Positions 54,080-61,453 of a stretch of DNA of 64,000 bases are shown here, one piece after another. Position 1 is the stretch's first letter; each line of letters begins with the position of its first letter. The DNA lies in NCBI RefSeq assembly GCF_019844075.1, contig NZ_CP081964.1:2480001-2544000 (forward strand), given 5' to 3'. The notes under the pieces are model-generated. The model was not told the DNA's origin. It saw only the letters and a program-made list of their open reading frames with translations, and ran no database searches. A program made the position numbers and the translations under genes. The DNA is from Curtobacterium sp. TC1. Lineage in GTDB: Bacteria; Actinomycetota; Actinomycetes; Actinomycetales; Microbacteriaceae.

Positions 54080-54519
54080 GAGGCGCCCCCGTCCAGGCCG
54101 GTCGACCGCGGTCGGGACCGCGCCGCGATCCACACGCCGAGCGCGACGGCGGCGAGCCCGAGGACGACCGACAGCAGTGCGTAGCCGGAGCCGGCACCCC
54201 ACCGACCGACGTCGAGCAGCTGCGCCGTGTCGTCGGCGAGGGTGCTGTACGTCGTGAACCCGCCGAGGACGCCGGTGCCGACGAACAGCCGGAGCGTGCG
54301 GCGGCCTCCGACGTCGGGGCCGCGGTGCGCCAGTGCCTCGAGCAGGAGCCCGAGACAGAACGCCCCGACGACGTTGATGACCAGGATCACCCAGCTGATG
54401 CCGTCGTGCGCGGGGAACACGTCAGCCAGCACGGCCCGGACGGCGGTGCCGATCGCCCCACCGAGCGCGACGAGGCCGAGGAAGCCCCAGCGGAGGTGCG
54501 GTGGTCGTTCGTCGGTCAT
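54076..54519 (-). CDS. crcB: Fluoride channel subunit CrcB/Fluc (first)
   Basis: A 147-residue four-helix membrane protein: LVALGGAIGTAVRA in helix 1, VILVINVVGAFCLGLL in helix 2, and GVLGGFTTYSTLADD in helix 3 with a Tyr replacing the second Phe of TTFS. TAGGAG precedes the ATG at six bases. It opens the crcB-crcB-phosphatase operon downstream of a candidate fluoride riboswitch. Confidence 0.92.
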   Translation of the reverse strand: MTDERPPHLRWGFLGLVALGGAIGTAVRAVLADVFPAHDGISWVILVINVVGAFCLGLLLEALAHRGPDVGGRRTLRLFVGTGVLGGFTTYSTLADDTAQLLDVGRWGAGSGYALLSVVLGLAAVALGVWIAARSRPRSTGLDGGAS

Positions 54520-54571
54520 GGTGCTCCTATCGCCGAGCACGCCGGATCGTCTCCGCGCGTGCGGTGTTCTC

Positions 54572-54630
54572 GGGATAGGGACCGTTGGCGGCTGGTGCGC
54601 GGTTGGGTCCGGCAGGCCCCACTGCCGGGT
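54572..54630 (-). ncRNA. Candidate fluoride riboswitch (crcB motif)
   Basis: On the minus strand a CCGGCAG/CTGCCGG stem with a TGGGGC loop is followed by CCCAACCGCG, then GGTCCCTATCC. The loop GGGGCC can pair with GGTCCC, as in the pseudoknot of fluoride aptamers, and the order of elements fits. Some consensus bases (GATG, CTGATGG) are replaced, so this needs a covariance-model check. It ends about 50 nt before the first crcB gene. Confidence 0.45.
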
Positions 54631-54655
54631 CTGACGACCCGGTCAGCGTACCGCG

Positions 54656-55063
54656 TCAGTCGGCGACGGCGGCGATCGCCTCGACCTCGACGAGCTGGTC
54701 GTCGTAGCCGAGGACGGTCACGCCGAGCAGCGTGCTCGGCACGTCGTGGTCCCCCATCGCGGCACGGACGACGTCCCAGGCAGCGACGAGGTCCTGCTGC
54801 TCGGTCGTCGCGACGAGCACCCGCGTCTGCACGAGGTCGTCGATGCCCGCGCCGGCGGCCGCGAGCGCGGTCCGCAGGTTCGCGACGCACTGCGCGGCCT
54901 GCCCGGCGACGTCCCCGACGGCGACCGTCGCGCCGTCCTCGTCGAGTGGACACGCCCCCGCCAGGAACACCAACCGTGTACCGGCGGGGACGGTTGCGGC
55001 GTAGGCGTACTCCGCGACGTCGCTGAGGGCTGCGGACCGGATGAGCTGGACGGCGCTGGACAC
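54656..55063 (-). CDS. RidA/YjgF/Rid family protein
   Basis: A 135-residue trimeric Rid-fold protein. Typical elements are RLVFLAGACPLDEDG, QCVANLRTALAAAGAGIDD, and VPSTLLGVTVLGYDDQLVEVEAIA at the C-terminus. The Arg that binds the substrate carboxylate in true RidA (PARS-x-V) is replaced by Ser-Thr, so it belongs to a Rid subgroup without the classical imine deaminase residue. The start is the second of two GTG candidates. Confidence 0.82.
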   Translation of the reverse strand: MSSAVQLIRSAALSDVAEYAYAATVPAGTRLVFLAGACPLDEDGATVAVGDVAGQAAQCVANLRTALAAAGAGIDDLVQTRVLVATTEQQDLVAAWDVVRAAMGDHDVPSTLLGVTVLGYDDQLVEVEAIAAVAD

Positions 55064-55085
55064 GGCCTCAGCCTGGCACACGACG

Positions 55086-55125
55086 ACGAAACCCCCGGCG
55101 AGCCGGAGCTCGTCGGGGGTTTCGT
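55086..55125 (-). terminator. Terminator after the tRNA-Glu pair
   Basis: An 18-bp stem with one wobble pair lies just past the 3' end of the first-listed tRNA on the minus strand; GGGGGTTTCGT forms its descending arm. It separates the tRNAs from ridA. Confidence 0.7.
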
Positions 55126-55129
55126 GTGC

Positions 55130-55205
55130 TGGTGACCCCAGCGGGATTCGAACCCGCGTTACCGCCGTGAGAGGGCAGCGTACTAGGCCGCTATACGATG
55201 GGGCC
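55130..55205 (-). tRNA. tRNA-Glu (CTC)
   Basis: Cloverleaf of 76 nt including an encoded CCA. The acceptor GGCCCCA pairs with TGGGGTC, the anticodon stem CTGCC/GGCGG encloses the loop CTCTCAC with anticodon CTC reading GAG, and the T arm is GCGGGTTCGAATCCCGC. It is identical to the second copy 33 bp upstream. Confidence 0.95.
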
Positions 55206-55238
55206 GCGGCTGTTGTCGGACTCGGAGCATGTCACCTG

Positions 55239-55314
55239 TGGTGACCCCAGCGGGATTCGAACCCGCGTTACCGCCGTGAGAGGGCAGCGTACTAGGCCGC
55301 TATACGATGGGGCC
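55239..55314 (-). tRNA. tRNA-Glu (CTC), second copy
   Basis: Identical in every base to the neighbouring tRNA-Glu, including the encoded CCA. It is the promoter-proximal copy. The spacer between the two carries no other feature. Confidence 0.95.
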
Positions 55315-55331
55315 GTTCCGACAACTCGACA

Positions 55332-55360
55332 AGTATTGCACAAGCCGCGCACCGCACCAA
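55332..55360 (-). promoter_or_regulatory. Predicted tRNA-Glu promoter
   Basis: TTGGTG and AATACT hexamers with a 17-bp spacer lie about 18-46 bp upstream of the first tRNA base, in a stretch richer in A and T than its surroundings. Confidence 0.5.
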
Positions 55361-55436
55361 AACGAGGCGTGTCGCCCGGGTGTGCCGCCATGCCGCACCC
55401 GGCATACGGCGCGCGGCCGTGGACGCGACCGCCCAT

Positions 55437-55480
55437 CGGACGGGAGGCGCGGGGCGGGCCCGCCACAGGCCTCCCGTCCG
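55437..55480. terminator. Family-A hairpin after the metallo-hydrolase gene
   Basis: Twelve-base arms CGGACGGGAGGC and GCCTCCCGTCCG around a 20-nt GC-rich centre lie 65 bp past the metallo-hydrolase stop. It probably ends that transcript before the tRNA promoter. Confidence 0.7.
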
Positions 55481-55545
55481 ACCGCCCGCACGTCCGCACG
55501 TCCGGGGCCGCACGCCGTGCGCAGGAATCGTCGCGTCCGGCGCGG

Positions 55546-56181
55546 TCAGATGGTGAGCGACTCCCCCGGCCGCAGGATCTCGAGCGAACCGTGGGGGGCG
55601 AGCGCCTCGCGCAGCCGCCCGGTGTGCATGCCGTAGCCGATGTCGGAGAGCGTGGCCTCGTGGATCGGGTAGGCGCGGGCCGGGGCGAGCGCGGCGACGT
55701 AGTCCATCATCTCGGCGACCTTGAGCCACGGGGCGCCGACCGGTGCGGCGAGGACCTCGACCGTCACGCCCGGGTCGGTGTACGAGTCGCCGGGGTGGAA
55801 GAGCCTGCCGTTCACGAGCACGCCGGTGTTGTCGACGACCGGCACCGAGGAGTGGATGAGCTGGTGCCGCGTGCCGTGGAAGTCGAGCGCGAACGGACCG
55901 ACGGTGCGGTGGTCGCCGTCGGTGACGACCTCGACGGCGATGCCGGAGCCGGCGAGCGCTGCGCGGACACCCTCGGGGCCGAACACGACGGCGTCGGGGT
56001 TCCGGTCGAGGATCCGGTGCAGCTGCTCGGGCGTGACGTGGTCGGGGTGTTCGTGGGTGACGACGACCGCGACGACCCCGGTCGCGTCGACGGGGCGGGT
56101 GAAGTCGCCCGGGTCGAGCACCAGGCGGGCGTCGCCGTCCGACAGGATCTGGCAGGCGTGTTCGAGCTTCGTGACCTCCAT
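55546..56181 (-). CDS. Metallo-beta-lactamase-fold hydrolase (UlaG-like)
   Basis: A 211-residue MBL-fold hydrolase with VVVTHEHPDHVTPEQ (HxHxDH), a downstream FHPGDSYT with the fourth His and Asp, and the terminal His in YPIHEATLS. The ATG start gives MEVTKLEHACQIL, characteristic of the UlaG/YtkL-like branch that includes metal-dependent lactonases and phosphodiesterases. It follows lacI across a family-C repeat; a link to sugar metabolism is possible but unproven. Confidence 0.85.
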   Translation of the reverse strand: MEVTKLEHACQILSDGDARLVLDPGDFTRPVDATGVVAVVVTHEHPDHVTPEQLHRILDRNPDAVVFGPEGVRAALAGSGIAVEVVTDGDHRTVGPFALDFHGTRHQLIHSSVPVVDNTGVLVNGRLFHPGDSYTDPGVTVEVLAAPVGAPWLKVAEMMDYVAALAPARAYPIHEATLSDIGYGMHTGRLREALAPHGSLEILRPGESLTI

Positions 56182-56227
56182 GCGGGCGAGGGTACGCGGG
56201 GTGGGTCCGGCGGGCTCGGGCCGGAGC

Positions 56228-56283
56228 CGACTCGGAACGACGTCTCCGTTGTCGTGCGACATCGCGATCGTCGTTCCGAGTCG
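56228..56283. repeat. Family-C inverted repeat, copy 3
   Basis: The best-formed copy: 15-bp perfect arms CGACTCGGAACGACG and CGTCGTTCCGAGTCG, with the GTCGTGCGAC core between. It lies 33 bp past the lacI stop and probably acts as a terminator. Confidence 0.75.
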
Positions 56284-56315
56284 ATCCCGCCCACGCCCCA
56301 CGCCCGCGCCCCGTC

Positions 56316-57347
56316 TCACCCCGGCGGCGGCCCCGTCGTCGCCCGCACCACCAGGTGTGCCGGCGCCGCCGCGATCGCTCCGGCAGCGCCGCCCTCGACC
56401 TCGGCGAGCACCGCCCGCGCCGCTGCCCGCCCCTGCGCCTCCGGGTCCTGTGCCACGGTCGTCAGCCCCACGGTCGCGCCGTACTCGTGGCCGTCGATCC
56501 CGATCACGGAGACGTCGGCCGGCACCGAGAGTCCGGCCTGCGCCGCGGCGAGGAGCACCCCGAGCGCCATCTCGTCCGAGGCGCACACCACGGCAGTCGG
56601 GCGATCGGGTCCGGCAGCGGCTGCGCCCCCGCGCACACCCACGCCGAACAGTGCCACACCCGCCGCGAGCCCTCCGGCGAACGAGAACCGTCCGTCGAGC
56701 AGCCACCGGTCCGGCACCGCGTGTCCGGCGGCCCGCATCGCGTCGACGAACCCGTCCCGCCGCAGGTGCGGCACCGCGACGTTCATGCCGGCCTCGTCCT
56801 GCCCGCCGACGTACGCGACCCGGCGGTGTCCGAGTCCGCACAGGTGGTCGACCGCGATCCGGGAGACGGCTCGGTCGTCGACCCCGATGTTGCGCAGGCC
56901 CGGGGCGGGTCCGCCGATGACGATCATCGGGTGCCGGGTGAGTTCGAGCTCGGCACGCTCGGTCGCGTCGAGCACCAGGGACAGCAGGACGAGGGCGTCG
57001 ACGCGGTGCCGCAGCATCGACCGGCGGAACGCCCGGTCGCGGTCACCGCCCGGCCCGCCCAGGTTGTAGAGCACGAGGTCGTACCCGGCACGCCGGAGTT
57101 CTGCGTCGACCCCGCCGAGTGCCTTGACGTAGAACCACCGGTCGATCACCGGGACGACGACGCCGACGGCGCGCTGCCGCCCGGTGGCGAGGCCCGCCGC
57201 CGCCGAGCTCGGGACGTACCCGAGCTCGTCGGCGACCCGACGGACCTCGTCGATCGTGGTCTCCGCCACGTTCTCCATGCCGCGCAGCGCTCGCGACACC
57301 GTGGACTTCGACAGTCCCGTGACGGTCGCGATCTCCTGGATCCCCAT
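56316..57347 (-). CDS. LacI-family transcriptional regulator
   Basis: A 343-residue repressor. Residues 1-55 hold the LacI helix-turn-helix IQEIATVTGLSKSTVSRALR and the hinge-preceding DELGYVPSSAAAGLATGR. The rest is a periplasmic-binding-protein-like effector domain with AVVCASDEMALGVLLAA and VSVIGIDGHEY. It is the last gene of the sugar ABC importer unit and very likely controls it through the palindrome at the importer promoter. The effector sugar is unknown. Confidence 0.9.
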   Translation of the reverse strand: MGIQEIATVTGLSKSTVSRALRGMENVAETTIDEVRRVADELGYVPSSAAAGLATGRQRAVGVVVPVIDRWFYVKALGGVDAELRRAGYDLVLYNLGGPGGDRDRAFRRSMLRHRVDALVLLSLVLDATERAELELTRHPMIVIGGPAPGLRNIGVDDRAVSRIAVDHLCGLGHRRVAYVGGQDEAGMNVAVPHLRRDGFVDAMRAAGHAVPDRWLLDGRFSFAGGLAAGVALFGVGVRGGAAAAGPDRPTAVVCASDEMALGVLLAAAQAGLSVPADVSVIGIDGHEYGATVGLTTVAQDPEAQGRAAARAVLAEVEGGAAGAIAAAPAHLVVRATTGPPPG

Positions 57348-57368
57348 CGATGCGACCCGGGAGGCCCG

Positions 57369-57827
57369 TCAGCCGTCCGTACGGTGCGTCACGCCCGCCG
57401 GACGGTCGGCTGCAGTGCCGGGGAGGCGGTGCGCGTCGGCTGCTGCGGTCCGGCGCGCCCGGTGCGGTGCACGACGACCGGCTGGTGCGAGCTCGTCCCA
57501 CCCGCTGTGCTGGTGCACCCGGCCGTCCGCGGAGGGCCGCGGCCGACGACGGGTGTCGTCGCCGCGCGCAGCTCGGACCGGGGCGATGGCGGGCGTGGCA
57601 CCGACACCGTCGACCTCGGCGTGCCGGCGGAGCACCCGCACCCGCCACCGGTCGAGCGCCACGACCCCGAGCACGCACACCAGCAGGGTGAGCGCCCACC
57701 CGAGTGCCGGACGACCGGTGACCTCGCAGAACACCGTCGCGCCGAGGAACAGGATGCCGAACATGCCGACGAAGCCGATCGCCTCTTCGATCCGGGCCGT
57801 GGGCCGGGTGGGTCCGCGCTGCGCCAT
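57369..57827 (-). CDS. Small membrane protein in ABC importer operon
   Basis: A 152-residue protein with two hydrophobic helices, FVGMFGILFLGATVFCEVTG near 20 and ALGWALTLLVCVLGVVALD near 42, then a long basic, disordered Arg/His/Pro-rich tail of about 85 residues. The start is six bases past the permease stop. I do not recognise the family. Position suggests an accessory of the importer or a drifting gene. Confidence 0.6.
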   Translation of the reverse strand: MAQRGPTRPTARIEEAIGFVGMFGILFLGATVFCEVTGRPALGWALTLLVCVLGVVALDRWRVRVLRRHAEVDGVGATPAIAPVRAARGDDTRRRPRPSADGRVHQHSGWDELAPAGRRAPHRARRTAAADAHRLPGTAADRPAGVTHRTDG

Positions 57828-57832
57828 GGTCG

Positions 57833-58744
57833 TCAGCCCTTCACGCCGCCGGCGGTGAGGCCGGCCACGATGCGTCGTTGGAAGATGAGCACGAGGACCA
57901 CGAGCGGGATCGTGACGATCGTGCCTGCGGCCATGACCGCCGTGTACGGCTCCTGGTGCGGCTGCGTCCCGGCGAACGAGGCGATCGCCACGGTCACCGG
58001 CTGCGTCGCGTCGCTCGAGAGCTGCGAGGAGATCAGGTACTCGTTCCAGCTCGAGATGAACGCCAGGATCGCCGTCGTGAACACCGCGGGGGCGGCGAGG
58101 GGCAGGATGATCCGCCGGAACGCCTGCACCCGGGTGCACCCGTCGATGCGCGCTGCTTCCTCGAGGTCCCACGGCATCTCGCGGAAGAAGCTCGCGAGCG
58201 TGTAGACCGTCAGCGGCAGCACGAACGAGATGCTCGGCAGGATGAGCGCCTGGTACGACCCCATCCACCCGATGTCCGTGAAGAGCTGGAACAGCGGGGA
58301 GATGAGCGCGACGCCCGGGAACATCGACGCCGCCAGGATCGCGCCGGCGATGAGGGACTTGCCGCCGAACTCGAGTCGGGCGAGGGCGTACGCCGCCGTG
58401 GTGCCGACGAGCAGGGCGATGATCGTCACGACGCCGCCGATGAGCAGGCTGTTGGCGAGCGCCCGCCCGAGGTGGTTGCCGAGCGACGTGGAGAACGCCG
58501 TCGCGTAGTTGTCGAGCGTGACGTGCGTCGGCCACGGGGTGGCGTCGAACGTGAACCCGACGTCGCGGAAGCTCGTCACCACCATCCAGTAGAACGGCAG
58601 GAGGCACCACACGGCGATGACGATCGCCTGCACGGCCGTGCGGATCCGGGGGCCGGTGTCACGGCGGACCCGGACGTCGGCGCGGTCGACGGCGCGGTCG
58701 CGTGCTGCTGCGGTGGACCGGGGGCGGTCTGCTGCGAGGGTCAC
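57833..58744 (-). CDS. Sugar ABC transporter permease, MalG type
   Basis: A 303-residue inner-membrane permease with six predicted helices. The cytosolic EAA loop that docks the ATPase reads EEAARIDGCTRVQAFRRIILP near 200. FYWMVVTSFRD near 55 is typical of CUT1 MalG/MsmG proteins. The ATG overlaps the stop of the first permease (ATGA). No ATPase gene is in the operon, so a shared MsiK/MsmK-type ATPase is expected. Confidence 0.93.
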   Translation of the reverse strand: MTLAADRPRSTAAARDRAVDRADVRVRRDTGPRIRTAVQAIVIAVWCLLPFYWMVVTSFRDVGFTFDATPWPTHVTLDNYATAFSTSLGNHLGRALANSLLIGGVVTIIALLVGTTAAYALARLEFGGKSLIAGAILAASMFPGVALISPLFQLFTDIGWMGSYQALILPSISFVLPLTVYTLASFFREMPWDLEEAARIDGCTRVQAFRRIILPLAAPAVFTTAILAFISSWNEYLISSQLSSDATQPVTVAIASFAGTQPHQEPYTAVMAAGTIVTIPLVVLVLIFQRRIVAGLTAGGVKG

Positions 58745-59766
58745 TTGAGTTCACCCTTCTGCTGGGCGGCCTGCGTCTGCACGACGTTGGCGCCGAGGAA
58801 CCGGACGAAGACGAACGCCACGATGAAGATCACCAGGAAGGTGATGGTGGACAGGGCCGACGCGGAGTTGAAGCCCTGCCGGATCTGTTCGACGACGAGG
58901 ATCGACAGGGTCGTGGTGGCGTTGCCGGAACCACCGCCGCCGCCGGTGAGGATCGCGGGCAGGTCGTACATGCGCAGTGCGTCGAGGACGCGGAACAGGA
59001 TCGCGACCATCAGCGCGGGCTTGATCAGCGGGAGCGTGATGAGCACGAAGCGCTGGAAGGTCGACGCGCCGTCCATCTTGCCGGCCTCGTAGACCTCCTC
59101 CGGGATCAGCTGCAGCCCGGCCAGGATGAGCAGTGCCATGAACGGCGTGGTCTTCCAGGTGTCGGCGATGATGACCGCCCACCGGGACGCCCACTCGCCG
59201 CTCGTCCACAGGATCTGCTGCCCGAGGACGTGGTTCAGGACGCCGTTCGCGTCGAAGATGAAGTACCAGAGCTTCGCGGTGACGGCCGTCGGGATCGCCC
59301 ACGGCACCAGGATCGCGGCACGGACGATCGCGCGGCCCGTGAAGTTGCGGTTCATGATGATCGCCATCCACACGCCGATGGCCGTCTCGAACGCCACGGT
59401 GACGACCGTGAAGAAGAACGTGTTGCCCATCGACACCCAGAACTGGGAGCCGAGGCTGCCGGGCGGGCAGGTGAAGTTGCCGCACTGCTGGCCGAGCCAG
59501 TGCGCGTAGTTCGTGATGCCAGCGAAGCCGCCCTGCACAAACAGGCCGGTTGCCTTGTCGAGGCCCTGGTCGAGCTGGAACGACTGGATGATCGCGCTGA
59601 CGACCGGGTAGCCGATGACGATCGCGAGGAGCAGGATCGTCGGGCCGATGAGGTACACGGCCCATCGGCCGTGCTCGGCGTTGAGTCCGCCCTTGCGCCG
59701 TTGGCGCTTCGGTTCCGTGCCCGTCGGGCCCGGGATGGCTGCGGGGATCTCGGTTGCTGCTGACAC
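58741..59766 (-). CDS. Sugar ABC transporter permease, MalF type
   Basis: A 341-residue CUT1-family permease with six predicted helices and a long periplasmic loop (ITNYAHWLGQQCGNFTCPPG). Its EAA loop is EVYEAGKMDGASTFQRFVLI near 225 and the downstream GGGGGSGNATTTLS is typical. The GTG start has AAGGAGG seven bases upstream. It follows the binding-protein gene with a family-A hairpin in between. Confidence 0.93.
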   Translation of the reverse strand: MSAATEIPAAIPGPTGTEPKRQRRKGGLNAEHGRWAVYLIGPTILLLAIVIGYPVVSAIIQSFQLDQGLDKATGLFVQGGFAGITNYAHWLGQQCGNFTCPPGSLGSQFWVSMGNTFFFTVVTVAFETAIGVWMAIIMNRNFTGRAIVRAAILVPWAIPTAVTAKLWYFIFDANGVLNHVLGQQILWTSGEWASRWAVIIADTWKTTPFMALLILAGLQLIPEEVYEAGKMDGASTFQRFVLITLPLIKPALMVAILFRVLDALRMYDLPAILTGGGGGSGNATTTLSILVVEQIRQGFNSASALSTITFLVIFIVAFVFVRFLGANVVQTQAAQQKGELK

Positions 59767-59808
59767 GTGTCGGCCTCCTTGCCGGGGGTGTCGGAACGCA
59801 AGTAGGGG

Positions 59809-59852
59809 CGGACTGGAGGCACGTGCCGGGATGGCACCGTGCCTCCAGTCCG
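59809..59852 (-). repeat. Family-A hairpin between binding protein and permeases
   Basis: Fourteen-base arms CGGACTGGAGGCAC and GTGCCTCCAGTCCG flank a 16-nt centre with its own GTGCC/GGCAC stem. It lies 22 bp past the binding-protein stop, where partial termination or 3'-end protection would raise binding-protein over permease expression. Confidence 0.7.
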
Positions 59853-59874
59853 ATGCGGCGTACGCCGCGTGTCG

Positions 59875-61158
59875 CTAGCTGCTGGTCGCCGACGTGAGGG
59901 CGTCCTGCATGTCCTTCAGGGCTTCGTCGACCGACTTCGATCCCTTGAGCGCCGCGTAGGTGTTGTCCTGGATCGCCTTCGTCACCGCCGGGTAGAACGG
60001 CGTGACCGGGCGCGGCTCCGCCGACTCGATCGACTTGAGCAGCGTCGGCAGGTACGGCAGCTTCGCCGTCAGCTCGGAGTCGGTGTAGAGGTCACCGACG
60101 ACCGGGGCGAGCGACCCCTGCGTCGCGAAGAACTTCTGCGTGTCGTTCGAGATGAGGAACTCGAGGAAGTCGTGCGCCGTCGCCTTGTGCTTCGAGTACA
60201 CGCTGATCGCGGCGTTGTGCCCGCCGAGCGTCGAGGCACCGACGCCGTCCGCACCCGGGATGGGGGCGACGCCGAAGGTGTCCTTGACCTTGCTCGAACC
60301 GTCGGTCTTCGCCAGGTTGTAGACGTACGGCCAGTTGCGCAGGAACAGCAGCTTGCCGGCTTCGAACGCGGTGCGGCCCTGCTCCTCCTGGTACGTGATC
60401 GCCTCGGCCGGGATGTTCCCGTCCTTGAACGCGTCGACCAGGTTCTGCAGGCCGGCCTTGGCGTCGGCGGTGTCGACGTCCGGGTCCCCGCTCGTGCCGA
60501 GCACCGAACCGCCGGAGCCGTTGATGGCCTCGGAGGCGTTCACCGTCAGGCCCTCGTACTTCGCGAACTGCCCGGCGTAGCAGCCGATGCCCTTGTCCTT
60601 CGCGATCTGGCAGTCGTCCATCATGTCGCTCCACGTCGTCGGGGGCGTCTTGACGAGGTCCTTGCGGTAGTAGAGGAGCGCGCCGTCCGAGGTCTGCGGG
60701 GCGGCGTAGAGGGTGTCGTTGTAGGTCGCGGTCTTCACCGTGGCCGGCAGGAGGTTCGAGGTGTCGATCTCCATGTCACCGGTCAGCGGCGTCAGCCAGC
60801 TCTTCGCGGCGAACTCGGCGGTCCAGACGACGTCCACGTCGACGACGTCGTAGTTCGCGTCCTTGGCCTGGAAGTGCTGCACGAGGTCGTCGTGCTGCTG
60901 ATCGGCCTGGTCGGACTGCTCCTTGAAGGTGACCTTCTCGTCGGGGTGGGCCTTGTTCCACTTCGCGATCAGCGGGCGGACCACGTTCGAGTTGTCCTTG
61001 CCCTGCACGTAGGTGATGGGCCCGCGGCTGTCCTGGCCGCTCTTGGCGTCGTCCGAGCCGGCGCCGGAGCTCCCGCTCGAGCAGCCGGTGAGCACGAGGC
61101 CGATGACGGCGACCCCGGCAACGGATGCGAACCGCACCCTGGAGCGTGTTGTCTTCAC
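59875..61158 (-). CDS. Sugar-binding lipoprotein of ABC importer
   Basis: A 427-residue extracytoplasmic solute-binding protein, family 1. The signal peptide ends in the lipobox L-T-G-C with Cys26 lipidated. The mature protein shows VRPLIAKWNKAHPDEKVTF, YDVVDVDVVWTAEFAAKSWL and TLYAAPQTSDGALLYYRKDL, which resemble trehalose/maltose-type binding proteins. The GTG start has GAGGAG at nine bases. It is the first gene of the importer unit. The exact sugar is unknown. Confidence 0.92.
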   Translation of the reverse strand: MKTTRSRVRFASVAGVAVIGLVLTGCSSGSSGAGSDDAKSGQDSRGPITYVQGKDNSNVVRPLIAKWNKAHPDEKVTFKEQSDQADQQHDDLVQHFQAKDANYDVVDVDVVWTAEFAAKSWLTPLTGDMEIDTSNLLPATVKTATYNDTLYAAPQTSDGALLYYRKDLVKTPPTTWSDMMDDCQIAKDKGIGCYAGQFAKYEGLTVNASEAINGSGGSVLGTSGDPDVDTADAKAGLQNLVDAFKDGNIPAEAITYQEEQGRTAFEAGKLLFLRNWPYVYNLAKTDGSSKVKDTFGVAPIPGADGVGASTLGGHNAAISVYSKHKATAHDFLEFLISNDTQKFFATQGSLAPVVGDLYTDSELTAKLPYLPTLLKSIESAEPRPVTPFYPAVTKAIQDNTYAALKGSKSVDEALKDMQDALTSATSS

Positions 61159-61220
61159 AGCGTTGTCTCCTCGTTGAGATCACCAGGGGGCATCGATCGG
61201 GTTCGACGACACTGCCCTGG

Positions 61221-61240
61221 AGCAGGCGCCGCTGCCTGCT
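61221..61240 (-). repeat. 5' leader hairpin of the ABC importer mRNA
   Basis: AGCAGGC and GCCTGCT arms with a 6-nt loop lie just downstream of the predicted transcription start, where they could stabilise the 5' end of the mRNA. Confidence 0.45.
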
Positions 61241-61248
61241 GGTGGAGG

Positions 61249-61277
61249 AAGCTACGCCCGCCCTCGGGGTTCCGCAA
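61249..61277 (-). promoter_or_regulatory. Predicted promoter of the ABC importer operon
   Basis: TTGCGG and TAGCTT hexamers are spaced exactly 17 bp on the minus strand. The -35 box overlaps the palindromic operator candidate, a classic repression geometry. Confidence 0.6.
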
Positions 61278-61285
61278 CCGGTTGC
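61274..61285. promoter_or_regulatory. LacI-type operator O1
   Basis: GCAACCGGTTGC is a perfect 12-bp palindrome with the central CG expected for LacI/GalR-family operators. It overlaps the importer -35 box. Confidence 0.65.
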
Positions 61286-61333
61286 ATCGGTTCCGTGACC
61301 TGAGCGTGACCTTGGAAGTCCCGGAGACTTCCT

Positions 61334-61349
61334 GGGTGAGCGCTCACCC
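61334..61349. promoter_or_regulatory. Second palindrome, lac-operator-like
   Basis: GGGTGAGCGCTCACCC is a perfect 16-bp palindrome containing TGAGCGCTCA, the core of the symmetric lac operator. It lies 48 bp beyond O1, between the importer and the divergent glycosyltransferase gene. It could be an auxiliary operator or the site of another regulator. Confidence 0.5.
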
Positions 61350-61453
61350 TCGTTCGAGGGGCCCCTGCACGCCACTGCGGAACTCCGCATGAACCCCGCC
61401 ACTGGGGACCCGCGCCGTTGTCCGTGCCGACGGCTCCACGTAGCGTCCACGAC

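Noticed and set aside
55130..55314. Duplicated tRNA-Glu considered as attL/attR of an integrated element
   Set aside because: Both copies are complete with encoded CCA and only 33 bp apart; no integrase or foreign gene lies between or beside them.
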